From assembly GCA_937858775.1 (NCBI GenBank), contig CALLYX010000151.1, positions 1 to 5,823 of the forward strand: a stretch of 5,823 nucleotides of DNA, written 5' to 3'. Both the position numbers and the translations under genes were made by a program. A model generated the notes under the pieces. That model was not told the origin of the DNA, did not search any database, and saw only the letters and a list, made by a program, of their open reading frames with translations. Source of the stretch: an uncultured bacterium. Lineage in GTDB: Bacteria; Auribacterota; Tritonobacteria; UBA1439. This document shows positions 1 through 5,817 of the stretch, in pieces; the stretch's first letter is position 1, and each line of letters begins with the position of its first letter.

Positions 1-14
1 GTGTGGCCACAGCG

Positions 15-380
15 CTAAAGACTCCACTCCTCATAGCACCGCCGGATCTTCCTCACGTGGTAGGCGATGTTCGCCGAGGCGCAGCCAAGGGTCTCGCCCG
101 CCTGTCGGAAGGTTAGTCCGCGGAGGAGGCAATCAAGCACGCGGCGCTGGGTAGGTGCTAGTTGTCGCGCGAACTCAGACGCGTAAGCGGCATCATCCGG
201 ACGATCCGCGCTGCAGCATTCGGCGGGAGGCAGGTCGTCGTCCAGGGAGGCGCACCTGCGGATTCGCTCGCGCTTGACGGTGTCCAGGACGCGCCAGCGG
301 TAGCGCCGCAGGTTCTCGAACGTGTTGTCGATGTGGCAATCCCGGCTGAACGGCCGAAGCAGCCGGTTGCGCAACCTTCC
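15..380 (-). other. Sigma-70-like helix-turn-helix segment within the chimeric gene
   Basis: This marks the C-terminal ~120 residues of the chimeric frame. Seen: a basic Trp/Arg-rich helix around residues 178-196, an acidic linker (CASLDDDLPP onward), and a region-4-like unit at residues 225-268 in which LTFRQAGETLGCASANIAYH forms the helix-turn-helix. Of 14 leucine codons from residue 155 on, only two are CTC, while the upstream half uses CTC for 16 of 18. Codons ending in A or T (CGA, CAA, CTA, GCA, CCT) also cluster here. I infer a separate origin for this piece. A GTG at residue 152 could start a short independent protein, but no convincing ribosome binding site was seen. Region 2 looks incomplete, so it would be a partial sigma factor. 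Confidence 0.5.
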
Positions 381-842
381 GCGGTCCACGGCGTAAAACG
401 TCCCCGTCCCGAGGCGGATCCCGGCGCCGCCGAGGATCTTGAAGGCGTGCGGCATGTTCTCGACCGCGAGCTTCACCCTCGTCCGCTCCTGCCAGCGTGG
501 GAGGTCGTTCCGCACCCACCCCGCGTAGCGGCGGTCGGCGAAGAAGGCGAGGTGGATGACGAGGAGTTCGCTTCCTATATCCTCCGCGAGCTTCACCGAG
601 CGGCGCATGTGCTCGACCTGGTCATTCCCCCACGCGGGCGGCTTGATGAAACTGAACGGGGAGTGGAGACTGGGGATGGGGAGGGCGTAGCGCTCGGAGA
701 GGAGGCGGAGGTAGCCGGCGTCCGTGGTATCCCAGCGGTCGTCCACGATGACCTCGACCCCGTCGAAGCCGAGGTCTTTGGCGACCATGAAGACGCGGTC
801 AAGGCCGAAGAAACGGAGCGAACCGATGGAGAGAAGGATCAC
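15..842 (-). CDS. Chimeric protein: half of a sugar-phosphate isomerase-like TIM barrel joined to a sigma-70-like C-terminus
   Basis: The reading frame gives 275 residues from a GTG at 842. Residues 1-150 look like the xylose isomerase/AP-endonuclease-2 TIM-barrel superfamily. They have a hydrophobic first strand, the GFDGVEV strand (Glu30), SLHSPF (His60), LLVIHLAF (His97) and KLAVENMP (Glu128). Such proteins usually run to about 250-280 residues, and here the second half with its metal-binding Asp/His motifs is absent. Residues about 155-275 instead resemble a sigma factor: an RRYRWRVLDTVKRERIRR helix like the end of region 2, then LAPTQRRVLDCLLRGLTFRQ followed by a helix-turn-helix like region 4. 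The GTG start is chosen because family similarity begins there; only a G-rich run at 853-857 could serve as ribosome binding site. The frame stays open upstream to an ATG at 1019, but that stretch is low-complexity and covers hairpins. Neither half is complete, so function is doubtful: this may be a pseudogene or an assembly join. Confidence 0.6.
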   Translation of the reverse strand: MILLSIGSLRFFGLDRVFMVAKDLGFDGVEVIVDDRWDTTDAGYLRLLSERYALPIPSLHSPFSFIKPPAWGNDQVEHMRRSVKLAEDIGSELLVIHLAFFADRRYAGWVRNDLPRWQERTRVKLAVENMPHAFKILGGAGIRLGTGTFYAVDRGRLRNRLLRPFSRDCHIDNTFENLRRYRWRVLDTVKRERIRRCASLDDDLPPAECCSADRPDDAAYASEFARQLAPTQRRVLDCLLRGLTFRQAGETLGCASANIAYHVRKIRRCYEEWSL

Positions 843-860
843 CGTCTGGAAACCCCCGCC

Positions 861-912
861 CCTGCCTTCCGGCAGGCTCGCCCCTCCCTCCCGGCGGATG
901 TAGTGGAGGGGC
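861..912. repeat. Paired hairpins, candidate dispersed intergenic repeat
   Basis: Two perfect inverted repeats lie side by side just upstream of the chimeric gene. The first is CCTGCC (861-866), loop TTCC, GGCAGG (871-876). The second is GCCCCTCC (880-887) and GGAGGGGC (905-912) with a 17-nt loop. Neither is followed by a T-run on either strand, so they do not look like simple terminators. Compact tandem GC-rich hairpins in an intergenic gap are typical of REP-like dispersed elements; only one copy is visible here, so the repeat status is inference. Confidence 0.4.
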
Positions 913-1007
913 GGTTTGTCCGGAACGGATCGCGCGGGCGGAGCGGCAGCCGCGCGCCCCCCCGGGAATTCGCCAACCGGAAAGCGCGCCATCATAAGGC
1001 AACGGCC

Positions 1008-1036
1008 TTTATCCGGCAAGGAGAATGTTGTAAACT
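1008..1036 (+). promoter_or_regulatory. Weak candidate promoter for the amidohydrolase
   Basis: TTTATC (1008-1013), a 17-nt spacer and TAAACT (1031-1036) match the sigma-70 boxes at 3 of 6 and 4 of 6 positions. This is a locally AT-richer patch in a GC-rich gap and would place the transcript start about 20 nt before the ATG at 1064. The match is weak. Confidence 0.22.
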
Positions 1037-1063
1037 GTGGCCCTGCGACGGGAAGGAGCGGCC

Positions 1064-2536
1064 ATGAAAAGACCGGGACATATGCTCATACGCGCCCGCT
1101 TCATGCTGCCGATGGGCGGCGATGGGGGGCGGGCGGCGCGCATCGAGGACGGGTACGTCCTCACGGAGGGGGAGCGGATCCTCGAGGCCGGGCGATACAC
1201 GGACGAGACCGGCGGGCGGATACTCGCCTCCTATAAAGGGGACCTCCTCGTCGTCGGGGCGCGGGGGGCGGCGGGCGGGGAGAAGGTCCCGAGGCTGAAC
1301 GGCGTCCTCCTCCCCGGTTTCGTGAAGGCGCACGGGCACGACCACGAATCCGCCATCATCGGCGTCGCCAAGGACCAGCCGCTCACCTTCTGGCTGGACA
1401 ACGCCGTGAACCCGTTCACCGGCTTCCTGGCGGAGCGGGCGAAGGAACTCGCCGGCGAGTTCGGGCGCTCGCCGAACGCCGTCGCGTACCGGAAGGCGCG
1501 CCTCGACGACGTCTCCTACGGCATCACCTCCGCGCTAACGCACCATTGCAACTACTCCAAGTACAACGTGCGGGATCTCGTCGAGGCGAACCGCGAGGCG
1601 GGCACCCGCCTGACCATCGCGGTCGGGAGCCAGGACCGGCATTACGACGCGCGCATCCTCGACGCGCCGGGGCAGGCGGTCGAGCGCGTGGACGCGTACG
1701 CGCGGGAGTTCGCCGCCGTGCCGCGCGTCCGCATCATCGCCGGACCCGACCAGTTCTTCTCGAACGGCCCGGAGACCCTGAAGGGGCTGAAGCGCTGGTC
1801 GCGCGAACACGGGGCGCTCATCCATATCCACTCCTCAGAGGAGCCCAGGACGACGAAATGGTTCACGGAGACGTACGGGATGACCGAGGTGGAGTACGCG
1901 GCGGGCATCGGCTTCCTGGACCCAGACACCATCCTGGCGCACCAGGTGAACTGTACCGACCGAGACCTCGAGATCCTTCGCGACACCGGCGCGAAGGTCG
2001 TCCACAACCCCCTCGCGAACACCATCCTGGGCTCCGGGATGCCGCCGCTCATGCGGATGATGGAGATGGGGATACCGGTCGCCGTCTCCACCGACGGCTC
2101 CGGGAGCGCCGACAACCAGAACATCCTCTCCGCCGCGCGCTGCGCCACTCAGTACCAGAAGGCGTTCCACCGGGACGCGACGCTGCTGCCCGCGCAGAGG
2201 ATGCTCGAGCTCATCACGATAGAGCCGGCGGGTATGCTGGGGCTCGACGCCGGTTCGCTGGAGCCGGGCAAGGACGCGGATTTCGTCCTCATCGATCTGC
2301 GGGGGGCCAACCTCACCCCCACGCGGCTCGACAACGTTGCGGAGAACCTGATCTGGGCGGCGAACGGGGGCGAGGCGCGCTACGTTGCGGCGGGCGGGGA
2401 GCTGCTCCTCGACGACTACCGGTTCACGCGCGTGGACGCGCGCGGGATCCTCGACGATATCCAGCGCCTATCCGAGCTCTTCGCCGAGTACGCGCGCACC
2501 GCGCCGAAGATCAAGGGCACCGGGGCGCACTGTTGA
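1064..2536 (+). CDS. Amidohydrolase of the COG0402 (MtaD/SsnA/chlorohydrolase-like) family, probable deaminase
   Basis: The 490-residue protein is full length for metal-dependent hydrolases that deaminate purine- or triazine-like rings in the cytoplasm. The ATG at 1064 is preceded by GGAAGGAG (1051-1058) with 5-nt spacing, which is why it is preferred over the in-frame ATG at 1037. A small beta-rich N-terminal part (residues 1-83) leads into LLPGFVKAHGHDH, with the HxH metal pair His90/His92. Further ligands expected from the family are His256 and Glu259 (HIHSSEEP), His293 (ILAHQV) and Asp344 (VSTDGSGS). Residues 314-325 (HNPLANTILGSG) match the conserved HNPxSN loop. A C-terminal beta part with PGKDADFVLIDL (residues 401-412) completes the composite domain. 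In S-adenosylhomocysteine/methylthioadenosine deaminases a PHxPY-type motif precedes the central HxHxxE; here the equivalent stretch reads GPDQFF, so the substrate may differ. The gene stands alone on the plus strand, divergent from the chimeric gene and convergent with the nucleotidyltransferase. Family assignment is firm; substrate is unknown. Confidence 0.88.
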   Translation: MKRPGHMLIRARFMLPMGGDGGRAARIEDGYVLTEGERILEAGRYTDETGGRILASYKGDLLVVGARGAAGGEKVPRLNGVLLPGFVKAHGHDHESAIIGVAKDQPLTFWLDNAVNPFTGFLAERAKELAGEFGRSPNAVAYRKARLDDVSYGITSALTHHCNYSKYNVRDLVEANREAGTRLTIAVGSQDRHYDARILDAPGQAVERVDAYAREFAAVPRVRIIAGPDQFFSNGPETLKGLKRWSREHGALIHIHSSEEPRTTKWFTETYGMTEVEYAAGIGFLDPDTILAHQVNCTDRDLEILRDTGAKVVHNPLANTILGSGMPPLMRMMEMGIPVAVSTDGSGSADNQNILSAARCATQYQKAFHRDATLLPAQRMLELITIEPAGMLGLDAGSLEPGKDADFVLIDLRGANLTPTRLDNVAENLIWAANGGEARYVAAGGELLLDDYRFTRVDARGILDDIQRLSELFAEYARTAPKIKGTGAHC

Positions 2537-2571
2537 CGGATGCCGGGCCGCGGCCGGCCGTCGAAATTCCT

Positions 2572-2654
2572 CGGCGCGGCCCGGCCCCGCGCCGATAAGC
2601 CAACCTCACCGTGGGGAAGGCCCCCCGGGCGCCTCCATCCCGGCGGGGCGCCCG
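2572..2654. terminator. Two GC-rich hairpins between convergent genes, possible bidirectional terminator
   Basis: CGGCGCGG (2572-2579) pairs with CCGCGCCG (2587-2594) around a 7-nt loop, and CGGGCGCC (2626-2633) pairs with GGCGCCCG (2647-2654) around a 13-nt loop. Both lie in the 120-bp gap between convergent stop codons (2536 and 2657), where transcription from either side should end. No T-run follows on either strand, so intrinsic termination is not assured and high GC alone could give such stems. Confidence 0.35.
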
Positions 2655-2656
2655 CG

Positions 2657-3709
2657 TCAGGCGGGGGGAGGCGCGGGGGCGATGGCGGGGACGCCCTTGA
2701 CGAACCGCTGTCGCGTTATATCCCCCGCGTCGGAGACGCAGAGCGCCGGGAACTCCCTCCCCTCCTTTTTGACCCTGACCAGCCGTCCCCGGATCCCCAG
2801 GCGCTCCTTCAAGTAGAACTCCCCGCGGAGGGAGCCGTCGTAGACGACGAGAAGAATGTCGTCGGCGCGCTTCCCGTCGATCCAGACGTCCGAGAGCCGC
2901 ACGACCGGCGGCATGAAGATCGCGTGCGCGTCGTCGCTGACGGTCCCGAACGCCTCCACGTCGTCCTTGACGAGTTCGACCGCGCAGTTGCGAAGCGGGA
3001 CCTCGTCGAGGTCGAGGTAGACGTAGGCGGGGCAGATCTCGATCCCCTGGTAGTTGAAGCGGAGCGGCCAGAGCTTGCCGAACTCCACCACGCGCGCGTC
3101 GGGGTGCCGGTGGATGTGGTCGGCGATGCGCGCGGCCGTCTCGCGGTTCTGCTCGACGGTGCCGAAGATCACGAGGTCAACATCCGAGTGTTCACCCCGG
3201 CGGCCGAGGGCCGTGGAGCCGGTGATGCCGAGGCGGCTGATCGGGATATCGAGGAAGCGGCTCACGTTCTCCACCGCTTTTCCCACGAGCGGGAACTTGC
3301 CCATCGCGTAGAAGAGGGAGAGGCGGTCGTTGAAGTAGCCGCGAAAATCCGCCATCGGGAAGCCCACGTGGAACTTCGTGACGACGAGGTCTTCCCTCCC
3401 TATCGCCGGGTCGAGCAGGTAATGCCGCCGTATCTGCTCGTCGTGCGGGATGTATGTCGCCTGGCCGTCCTTCTCACCCTTGACCATGCTGGCGTAGGCG
3501 CGGCCGTGGATGTCGATCTTCCCGTCCTCCTTCGGGTAGTAGATGATCTTGCCGATAACCTTCCCGGGCGGCTGGTAGTACCCCTCGACATAGACGAAGC
3601 TCCCGTCGTGGCGCATCAGGTAGGTCGTGTCGAGGACCCCTTTCTTGAAGTCGGAGGTCGGGCATAGGATCTGCCCTATCTGGCTCTCGAAGTAGTCGTG
3701 CTGGTCCAT
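2657..3709 (-). CDS. Predicted nucleotidyltransferase (COG1665-like, mostly archaeal family)
   Basis: The 350-residue protein starts at an ATG at 3709 with a strong AGGAGG (3718-3723) 8 nt upstream. An in-frame ATG at 3841 is rejected because its extra 44 residues are Arg/Pro/Gly-rich and cross GC dyads. Residues 25-62 (YLMRHDGSFVYVEGYYQPPG, then KVIGKIIYYP) resemble the N-terminal beta module of archaeal COG1665 proteins. The polymerase-beta-type core is at residues 160-182: GITGSTALGRRGEHSDVDLV, with the Gly164-Ser165 signature and Asp176/Asp178 as metal ligands. Glu224 (QGIEICPAY) is a plausible third carboxylate. Residues 260-345 form a beta-rich C-terminal part, followed by a Pro/Ala tail. 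The family is predicted to transfer a nucleotide to an unknown acceptor; no activity is established from this sequence. The gene lies 177 bp downstream of metW on the same strand and may share its transcript or have its own promoter. Assignment to the superfamily is strong; placement in COG1665 comes from remembered motif similarity. Confidence 0.8.
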   Translation of the reverse strand: MDQHDYFESQIGQILCPTSDFKKGVLDTTYLMRHDGSFVYVEGYYQPPGKVIGKIIYYPKEDGKIDIHGRAYASMVKGEKDGQATYIPHDEQIRRHYLLDPAIGREDLVVTKFHVGFPMADFRGYFNDRLSLFYAMGKFPLVGKAVENVSRFLDIPISRLGITGSTALGRRGEHSDVDLVIFGTVEQNRETAARIADHIHRHPDARVVEFGKLWPLRFNYQGIEICPAYVYLDLDEVPLRNCAVELVKDDVEAFGTVSDDAHAIFMPPVVRLSDVWIDGKRADDILLVVYDGSLRGEFYLKERLGIRGRLVRVKKEGREFPALCVSDAGDITRQRFVKGVPAIAPAPPPA

Positions 3710-3717
3710 CGGCACTC

Positions 3718-3723
3718 CCTCCT
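3718..3723 (-). promoter_or_regulatory. Ribosome binding site deciding the nucleotidyltransferase start
   Basis: AGGAGG, continuing as AGGAGGGAG, lies 8 nt before the ATG at 3709 and is the strongest Shine-Dalgarno sequence in the window. It rules out the upstream in-frame ATG at 3841 as the main start. Confidence 0.75.
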
Positions 3724-3728
3724 GTTTG

Positions 3729-3779
3729 ACGTACACCCTACGTGCCCGGGCCCCGCGTCGCGGAAGTCCCTTCGGGCCC
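3729..3779. promoter_or_regulatory. Dyads upstream of the nucleotidyltransferase gene, possible leader structure or operator
   Basis: ACGTA (3729-3733), a 5-nt loop and TACGT (3739-3743) form a perfect dyad 5 nt from the ribosome binding site. Next to it GGGCCC (3748-3753) and GGGCCC (3774-3779) can pair around a 20-nt loop. These could be an operator or a 5' leader structure, but GC-rich sequence gives such stems by chance. No clear T-run terminator follows metW in the rest of the gap to 3886. Confidence 0.25.
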
Positions 3780-3886
3780 ACCTGCGATGCGGGAGGGTCT
3801 TGGGGCTCTTCTTTTACGCCGGCATGCCTACGCCCCGGCACGATCCTTGTCCCGGCGGCCTCCGCGTCTCGTCGATGAAAATATCC

Positions 3887-4507
3887 CTATCTCCTGATCT
3901 CGAACACCCCCTGCGCGGCGAACATATTCGGCCAGAGGGGCCGGAACCTGGCGAGGAAGCCCCTTCTGAACCCGACCGAGTGCTCCCGGACGATCCTGAT
4001 GCCGACCTCCGCGCAGAGATCGCGGAAGTCCAGGATGCTCAGGAGGTGGATATTCGGTGTCTCGTACCAGCGGTAGGGGATGGCGCGGGTCGTCGGCATC
4101 GTTCCGCGGAAGAGAAGCTGGAAACGGATCCGCCAGTGGCCGAAGTTCGGGATGCTCACCAGCGCGGTCTTCCCGACCCGGACGGCGTCCTGGAGGATCT
4201 TCTTCGGCTTCTGCACCTGCTGGAGCGTCTGGCTGAGGATGACGTAGTCGAACGACTGGTCCTCGTAATCCTCCAGCCCCTCGTCGAGGTTGCTCTGGAA
4301 GATCGGGATCCCCTTGGCGATGCATTTCATGATCCCGGCCGTGGACTTGTCGATGCCGAAGACCGTCGCCCCCTTGCACCGTTCGAGGGCCTTGAGGAGG
4401 TCGCCGCTTCCGGCCCCGAGGTCGAGGACCCGGCTGCCGGGGGGGATAACCTCGTATATCTTCAGCAGGTCCGGGCGCAGGCGCAGGGCCGGGATATCCG
4501 GACTCAT
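3887..4507 (-). CDS. metW: Methionine biosynthesis protein MetW
   Basis: The 206-residue protein is the normal length for MetW, a class I SAM-methyltransferase-fold protein encoded next to MetX and reported to partner it and support or modulate its activity. Visible motifs: SAM motif [13 protein letters not shown] (residues 27-38), the acidic end of strand 2 at FGIDKS (Asp53), [16 protein letters not shown] (residues 86-101), and the MetW hallmarks [16 protein letters not shown] (residues 117-132), GTMPTT, then [18 protein letters not shown] (residues 144-161). The start at 4507 has GGAGG (4517-4521) 9 nt upstream, lying inside the end of metX. The ATG overlaps the metX stop by 4 nt (ATGA), which implies translational coupling and balanced amounts of the two proteins. 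A longer in-frame start at 4702 lies within metX and is rejected. The C-terminus reads [14 protein letters not shown], close to the family's PNL ending. Confidence 0.93.
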   Translation of the reverse strand: MSPDIPALRLRPDLLKIYEVIPPGSRVLDLGAGSGDLLKALERCKGATVFGIDKSTAGIMKCIAKGIPIFQSNLDEGLEDYEDQSFDYVILSQTLQQVQKPKKILQDAVRVGKTALVSIPNFGHWRIRFQLLFRGTMPTTRAIPYRWYETPNIHLLSILDFRDLCAEVGIRIVREHSVGFRRGFLARFRPLWPNMFAAQGVFEIRR

Positions 4508-5664
4508 CGGTCGTGCCTCCCGTGCGCGTGCTCGGTGTAGATATGGTTGAGGAAATGCGAGATGAGGTGCGTCTGGTGCCCCGGCTCCAGGAGGAAGGCG
4601 TCGTGTCCAAGGGGGGACTCTATGACGCAGTAGCTCACCTCGAGGTTGTGCGCCCGGAGGGCGTCCGCGATCTCCTTGTTCTGACGGGCCGGGTAGAGCC
4701 AATCCGAGGAGAAGGCGATGATGAGGAACGAGGCCTTGACGTTCGACAGCGCGTCCTCCAGCGTCCTGCTGCCCATATCCGTCAGGTCGAAATAGTCGAT
4801 CGCCTTGGTGATGTACAGGTAGGAGTTGGCGTCGAAGCGCTCGGTGAAGATGGAGCCCTGGTGGTGGAGATACGACTCGACCTGGAAGTCGGTCATGAAG
4901 TCGTAGGAGAGCTCCTTCCTGTCCTGGAGGCGGCGGCCGAACTTGCGGCGCATCGACTCGTCGCTAAGGTAGGTGATGTGGCCGATCATCCGCGCTATGG
5001 CGAGTCCGCGGGCGGGCGGATCGCCGCCGTAGTAATCCCCCCCGTTCCAATTCGGGTCCGCCATGATCGCCTGGCGCCCGACCTCGTTGAAGGCGATCCC
5101 CTGGGCGGAGAGCTGGGCGGCGGTGGCGATCGGGATGGCGGCGCGGACTGCGTCCGGGTAGGCGGTGACCCACTCGAGGGCCTGCATCCCGCCCATCGAA
5201 CCGCCGGCGACGGCGAGCAGCTTCTCGATCCCGAGGTGATCGACGAGCGCCTTCTGCGCCCGCACCATATCCCCGATGGTGATCATCGGGAAGGAGAGGC
5301 CGTACGGCCTCCCGGTGGCCGGGTCCACGGAGGAGGGGCCGGTGGAGCCCATGCACCCCCCGAGGCAGTTGGGGCAGATGACGAAGTAGCGGTTCGTGTC
5401 GAACGCCTTGCCCGGACCGATCATCATATCCCACCAGCCGGGCCTGGGGTCGTCCGGGCGGCGGTATCCGGCGGCGTGCGAGTCGCCGGTGAGGGCGTGG
5501 AGGATGAGTACGGCGTTCGAGCAGTCGGGGTCCAGCGCGCCGTAGGTCTCGTAGGCGAGCGTCACCGGGCCGAGGGTGTCGCCGCACTCCAGCGGGAGGC
5601 CCCCGGGCGGGGCGGCGAAGGTGAACGTTTTCCTCTCCACGATGCCGACTGAATCCGTCCGCAT
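4504..5664 (-). CDS. metX: Homoserine O-acyltransferase (acetyl- or succinyl-) MetX
   Basis: MetX is an alpha/beta-hydrolase-fold cytoplasmic enzyme that transfers an acyl group from acetyl-CoA (some members use succinyl-CoA) to homoserine, the committed step to methionine. From the ATG at 5664 the protein has 386 residues, normal for the family. It opens with [12 protein letters not shown], followed by [13 protein letters not shown] (residues 32-44) and [14 protein letters not shown] (residues 53-66). The nucleophile elbow is AGGSMGGMQ (Ser156). The remaining triad is Asp321 (FSSDWLYPA) and His354 (GHDAFLL). [16 protein letters not shown] (residues 98-112) is also typical. In-frame ATGs at 5670 and 5682 are alternatives; none has a Shine-Dalgarno sequence, and 5664 is preferred because family members usually begin a few residues before SVGIVE. 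Acyl donor specificity cannot be decided by eye. metW follows with a 4-nt overlap. No metY is visible, so the sulfhydrylase would be elsewhere or beyond the right edge. Confidence 0.94.
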   Translation of the reverse strand: MRTDSVGIVERKTFTFAAPPGGLPLECGDTLGPVTLAYETYGALDPDCSNAVLILHALTGDSHAAGYRRPDDPRPGWWDMMIGPGKAFDTNRYFVICPNCLGGCMGSTGPSSVDPATGRPYGLSFPMITIGDMVRAQKALVDHLGIEKLLAVAGGSMGGMQALEWVTAYPDAVRAAIPIATAAQLSAQGIAFNEVGRQAIMADPNWNGGDYYGGDPPARGLAIARMIGHITYLSDESMRRKFGRRLQDRKELSYDFMTDFQVESYLHHQGSIFTERFDANSYLYITKAIDYFDLTDMGSRTLEDALSNVKASFLIIAFSSDWLYPARQNKEIADALRAHNLEVSYCVIESPLGHDAFLLEPGHQTHLISHFLNHIYTEHAHGRHDR

Positions 5665-5701
5665 AGCCATAAATGATACCATAGGGGAATCTTGAATCCC
5701 A

Positions 5702-5733
5702 CCCGGACTTACCGATGTTCGATACGGTCCGGG
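5702..5733 (-). promoter_or_regulatory. Inverted repeat in the metX leader
   Basis: CCCGGAC (5702-5708) and GTCCGGG (5727-5733) form a perfect 7-bp stem with an 18-nt loop, ending about 38 nt before the preferred metX start. It could be a repressor site or an RNA leader structure. I looked for SAM-I and SAM-II riboswitch consensus elements in this leader and saw none. Confidence 0.3.
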
Positions 5734-5787
5734 CGGCGGGGGAGCGGCCCTACGCCGCGAGACCGGGGGCGGACGGGGAATCAGGCA

Positions 5788-5817
5788 TTGAACAATCCGG
5801 CCGCGATCGGATAGTAT
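5788..5817 (+). promoter_or_regulatory. Candidate outward-facing promoter at the right edge
   Basis: TTGAAC (5788-5793), an 18-nt spacer and TAGTAT (5812-5817) match sigma-70 boxes at 4 of 6 positions each. It would fire rightward out of the window, divergently from metX. The same AT-rich patch read on the minus strand contains TATACT, which could be a -10 box for metX with its -35 box outside the window. Neither can be settled from the visible bases. Confidence 0.22.

Noticed and set aside
843..1019. N-terminal extension of the chimeric gene to an ATG at 1019
   Set aside because: The extra 59 residues are Pro/Arg/Gly-rich, cross the paired hairpins at 861-912 and precede the normal first beta strand of the family.
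162..1067. Plus-strand open frame of 301 codons opposite the chimeric gene
   Set aside because: Its translation is rich in Glu/Val/Arg/Pro with no recognisable motif, as expected opposite a GC-rich coding frame. The minus-strand frame carries family motifs.
1546..2598. Plus-strand +1 frame of 350 codons within the amidohydrolase
   Set aside because: Arg/Pro/Gly/Ala-dominated translation without motifs; it lies entirely over a frame with a complete metal site.
2540..3667. Plus-strand open frame of 375 codons opposite the nucleotidyltransferase
   Set aside because: Acidic/Val/Arg-rich composition typical of the antisense of GC-rich genes, with no domain signature or ribosome binding site.
4513..5652. 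Plus-strand open frame of 379 codons opposite metX
   Set aside because: A long antisense frame arises from the GC bias at third positions of metX; it shows no domain and metX is unambiguous.
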